Origin: JAIBJP01 sp036506175
Lineage (GTDB): Bacteria; Actinomycetota; Thermoleophilia; Gaiellales; Gaiellaceae
Reading direction: 5' to 3'
NCBI GenBank assembly: GCA_036506175.1
Contig: DASXSE010000078.1
Span: forward strand, 1 to 10,083
Length of the DNA: 10,083 bases
This document shows, in pieces, positions 8,372 to 10,083 of this stretch; the stretch's first letter is position 1, and every line of letters begins with the position of its first letter. A program made the translations under genes and the position numbers. The notes below the pieces were generated by a model. It was not told the origin of the DNA. It searched no databases and worked only from the letters and a program-made list of their open reading frames with translations.

Positions 8372-8396
8372 GTCGCCGGGCCCCGGGACGAGCTCT
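8346..8396. terminator. 12-bp inverted repeat between convergent genes, probable bidirectional terminator
   Basis: AGAGCTCGTCCC (8346-8357) is perfectly complementary to GGGACGAGCTCT (8385-8396), with a 27-base loop. It spans the stop codon of the cyclase gene and part of the stop codon of the DUF4242 gene, as expected for a shared terminator. A second, smaller hairpin, CTCGTC-CCAA-GACGAG (8350-8365), uses part of the left arm and competes with the long one. There is no T-tract after the repeat on either strand, so it is not a classic intrinsic terminator. Confidence 0.6.
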
Positions 8397-8679
8397 AGTC
8401 GAGAGGGAAATCAGCCGGAGTGACGTCGCCGGCTACCTCGTAGATCGCCGCGATCCGATGGGCGCCAAGCGCCTCCGCGTGCTCGCGGACGGCATCCTCG
8501 CTTGGTGCCACGTAGATGCAGAACGTCGTGACGAGACCGCCATCGCCAATGACGACATGGCTGTGCTCCCAGACGATCTCCGGCATGTCCTCGACTGCGA
8601 TGCGCTTCGACTTCTTGCTGATGTCGGGCATCGCTTCTTCGGTCACGTCGAACTTGCGCTCGATGATGTAACGCGGCAT
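8395..8679 (-). CDS. DUF4242 family small protein (SCO4226-like)
   Basis: This 94-residue soluble protein has a ferredoxin-like-fold pattern typical of DUF4242: MPRYIIERKF as the first strand, WEHSHVV in the middle (W37, H39), then a strand TTFCIYVAPSEDAVREHAE and a C-terminal helix/strand with GAHRIAAIYEV. A Streptomyces member (SCO4226) is described as a nickel-binding protein; whether this one binds metal is unknown, but H39, H41, C54, H67 and H73 are possible ligands. The ATG at 8679 has TAGGCT 6 bases upstream and no Shine-Dalgarno sequence. It is convergent with the cyclase gene, with a shared hairpin, and divergent from the lipoprotein gene across 87 bp. Confidence 0.85.
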   Translation of the reverse strand: MPRYIIERKFDVTEEAMPDISKKSKRIAVEDMPEIVWEHSHVVIGDGGLVTTFCIYVAPSEDAVREHAEALGAHRIAAIYEVAGDVTPADFPLD

Positions 8680-8685
8680 GGGGAA

Positions 8686-8691
8686 AGCCTA
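8686..8691 (-). promoter_or_regulatory. Putative -10 box of leaderless promoter for the DUF4242 gene
   Basis: Read on the minus strand, TAGGCT is followed by 6 bases (TTCCCC) and the ATG at 8679. It is the same hexamer as upstream of the YyaL-like gene, and there is no purine-rich ribosome site between box and start. Confidence 0.5.
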
Positions 8692-8712
8692 ACGAAACCT
8701 GCGTAACGCTTC

Positions 8713-8761
8713 ACCTCCTTGTCATCTGAGGCTTCTACGGTGCGGTGCAACTCAAGGAGGT
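8713..8761 (+). promoter_or_regulatory. Anti-Shine-Dalgarno / Shine-Dalgarno inverted repeat in lipoprotein leader
   Basis: ACCTCCTTG (8713-8721) is perfectly complementary to CAAGGAGGT (8753-8761), separated by 31 bases, and the right arm contains the whole ribosome binding site. If the message includes the left arm, the site could be hidden in a hairpin. A possible -10, TACGGT at 8736-8741, would start transcription downstream of the left arm and abolish this; another candidate, TAACGC at 8704-8709, would start close to the arm. Confidence 0.35.
8754..8760 (+). promoter_or_regulatory. Strong Shine-Dalgarno site deciding the lipoprotein start
   Basis: AAGGAGG lies 6 bases before the ATG at 8767. 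This fixes the start there and excludes a longer reading from 8719. It is the only strong ribosome binding site I can see in the window; most other genes appear leaderless. Confidence 0.9.
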
Positions 8762-8766
8762 TTTCG

Positions 8767-9540
8767 ATGCATCGCCCAGTAATCGCGCTCGCAATCGTCG
8801 CCACCGCACTGGTCATTACCGCGTGCGGGGGCGGGGGATCATCGTCCTCGACGCCCACGTCCGGGGCTAGCGGAACCGCAGCCGCGACGTCCTCGCTCCC
8901 CGTCGGCGACAAACCGTTCGCCATCGACGCGTCCGACTTCTCGACCTCGATCACGAACCCCTATTGGCCGATGAAGCCGGGCGACCATTGGGTCTACCGC
9001 GAGACGGACGCGCAAGGCGAGGTGCAGCGGAACGACGTCGTCGTGATGAAGCAGACGAAGAAGATCATGGGCCTCGACACGGTCGTCGTTCACGACACGG
9101 TCAAGCTGGGCGGGGAGCTGACCGAGGACACGTACGACTGGTACGCCCAGGATGCCCAGGGCAACCTCTGGTACTTCGGCGAGGACACGACCGAGTACGA
9201 AAACGGCAAGGTGAAGACGAAGGAAGGATCGTGGGAGGCTGGCAAGGACGGTGCTCTCCCGGGGATCATCATGCCCGCGAACCCGCAGGTGGGGATGACC
9301 TACCGCGAGGAGTACTACAAGGGGCACGCCGAGGACGGCGCATCCATCATCAGCACCGACGCGCTCGCGAAGGTTCCGTACGGCCGCTTCGACCACGGGA
9401 TTCAGACCCGCAACTTCAGCGGCATCGAGCCCGACGTGATCGAGGAGAAGATCTACGCGAAGGACGTCGGCGTCGTGCTCGAGATCACCGTCTCGGGCGG
9501 CTCCGACCGCTCGGAGCTCATGGGTTTCACGAGCGGCTAG
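8767..9540 (+). CDS. Secreted lipoprotein of unknown function
   Basis: This 257-residue protein begins with a lipoprotein signal peptide: short basic start, hydrophobic stretch, and the lipobox ITAC with the modified cysteine at 20. A Gly/Ser/Thr/Ala-rich linker to about residue 43 follows. The mature domain starts around DASDFSTSITNPYWPMKPGD, then HWVYRE, and is rich in alternating polar/aromatic strands: DTYDWYAQDAQGNLWYFGED (about 121-140), EGSWEAGKDGALPGIIMP (about 153-170) and IEEKIYAKDVGVVLEI (about 225-240). The pattern, with 'PMKPGDHWVY' and 'DWYAQD..GNLWYFGE', is one I associate with widespread uncharacterised secreted proteins of soil bacteria, probably a beta-rich fold at the cell surface. 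I can assign no reaction. It is monocistronic by context: divergent from DUF4242 and convergent with the VOC gene after only 7 bp. Confidence 0.87.
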   Translation: MHRPVIALAIVATALVITACGGGGSSSSTPTSGASGTAAATSSLPVGDKPFAIDASDFSTSITNPYWPMKPGDHWVYRETDAQGEVQRNDVVVMKQTKKIMGLDTVVVHDTVKLGGELTEDTYDWYAQDAQGNLWYFGEDTTEYENGKVKTKEGSWEAGKDGALPGIIMPANPQVGMTYREEYYKGHAEDGASIISTDALAKVPYGRFDHGIQTRNFSGIEPDVIEEKIYAKDVGVVLEITVSGGSDRSELMGFTSG

Positions 9541-9547
9541 GCGAACT

Positions 9548-9936
9548 CTAGTCGTCCATGCGGCCGGCAAAGAACTCGTCTGCATTCGCGCGCACGAGCT
9601 CGTAGACAGCTATCCGCTGGCCGCCGGCAACCCGGAAGCTCGCACATGGGCCGTGGGGGATCTCCACCTCGCGAAGGTCGGAGACCCCCGCGGCCCGCAA
9701 GCGTAAACCGCCTCCGAGTAATCGGAGACGCGATAGATCAGGATCGGCCGCGGTCCCTCCAAGTGGCCGCTGAGTAAGATCGCCGGGCCCGTTTCCGAGA
9801 CCTGCAATCGAGCGACCACCGTTCCCATCCCCCGCACCTTCCAAAGAAGTCTCGCGCCGAGGGTCTCCTCGTAGCGCTTCGCGGCGTCGTCGACGTCCTC
9901 GACCGGAACGTAGATGAAGTCGAGTGCCTCGAACAA
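9548..9936 (-). pseudogene. VOC/glyoxalase-fold protein, interrupted by a single-base frameshift
   Basis: The first frame, from a TTG at 9936, gives the beginning of a vicinal-oxygen-chelate protein: FEALDFIYVPVEDVDDAAKR, then ETLGARLLWKV, and on to ILIYRVSDYSEAVYA (about residue 79). Then the useful sequence moves to the next frame: LRAAGVSDLREVEIPHGPCA, followed by SFRVAGGQRIAVYELVR and the end at TAG 9548. One extra base near 9700 would restore about 129 residues, normal for a one-domain VOC protein. The fold serves glyoxalases, dioxygenases and antibiotic-binding proteins; the substrate here is unknown. The TTG is the only in-frame start after the TAG of the upstream gene, and it has no ribosome site. 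As with the L,D-transpeptidase, conserved sequence continues intact after the break, so a sequence error is as likely as a true pseudogene. Confidence 0.8.
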
Positions 9937-9948
9937 GGTTGGACGGAT

Positions 9949-10083
9949 CTACCCGCGGTTGTGGTTGACGACCTCGATGTTGTTGCCGTCGGGATCGAGG
10001 ACGTACGCGCCGTAATAGCCCGGGTGGTAGATCTCCCGCTCGCCGGGCGCCCCGTTGTCGGGATAGCCCGCTTCGACGGCCGC
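9949..10083 (-). CDS. VOC/glyoxalase-family protein, C-terminal end (5' truncated by window edge)
   Basis: The last 44 codons of a second VOC-fold gene run in from the right edge and stop at TAG 9949. The text HPGYYGAYVLDPDGNNIEVV is the classic end of a glyoxalase/bleomycin-resistance domain: the final strands, with the conserved DPDGN turn and a glutamate in the last strand that is a metal ligand in many members. It lies 12 bp upstream of the frameshifted VOC gene in the same direction, so the two probably form an operon. Only the C-terminal third is visible, so substrate and full architecture are unknown. Confidence 0.85.
   Translation of the reverse strand, partial: AAVEAGYPDNGAPGEREIYHPGYYGAYVLDPDGNNIEVVNHNRG

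Noticed and set aside
8839..9585. Minus-strand frame opposite the lipoprotein
   Set aside because: A mirror of a gene with signal peptide, lipobox and strong ribosome site; no recognisable motif of its own.

Overview
The window is gene-dense, GC-rich bacterial DNA with very short intergenic gaps; the longest is 87 bases. Several features suggest an actinomycetote, possibly from a poorly sampled deep lineage such as Thermoleophilia: the GC-rich codon use, a UdgX-type uracil-DNA glycosylase, a zinc-ribbon/adenylate-cyclase/AAA regulator, and many start codons sitting 6-7 bases after a TAnnnT box with no Shine-Dalgarno sequence. The lineage is an inference from gene content and style, not from a marker gene.

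Layout, left to right. (1) The 3' part of an MFS transporter (+) ends tail-to-tail with a TMEM175-family potassium channel gene (-). (2) Divergent from the channel, across 35 bp, runs a YyaL/SPATA20-type thioredoxin-domain protein (+), followed by an OsmC-family protein (+). (3) Convergent with these is a four-gene minus-strand cluster, transcribed from about 6156 down to 3829: a LysE/RhtB exporter, a small NYN/PIN-like nuclease overlapping it by 4 bp, an L,D-transpeptidase interrupted by a frameshift, and UdgX. (4) Divergent from the exporter is a large double-zinc-ribbon / class III cyclase / AAA-ATPase regulator (+). It converges on a small DUF4242 protein gene (-) through a 12-bp inverted repeat that covers both gene ends. 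(5) Divergent from that is a secreted lipoprotein (+), the only gene here with a textbook Shine-Dalgarno sequence; that sequence can pair perfectly over 9 bp with an upstream stretch. (6) The right edge has two tandem VOC/glyoxalase-fold genes (-): the upstream one runs off the window and the downstream one carries a frameshift.

The most interesting points are these. The UdgX gene keeps the KRRIH loop used for covalent capture of uracil-containing DNA. Leaderless-type promoters recur, including a divergent pair in 35 bp and one whose -10 box contains the previous gene's stop codon. The lipoprotein's ribosome binding site may be sequestered. Two genes are each broken by what looks like one missing base, with all downstream conserved residues intact. 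That raises either recent pseudogenisation or base-level sequence error. I found no CRISPR array, RNA gene, transposon or phage feature, and no clearly new multi-gene defence or biosynthetic system.
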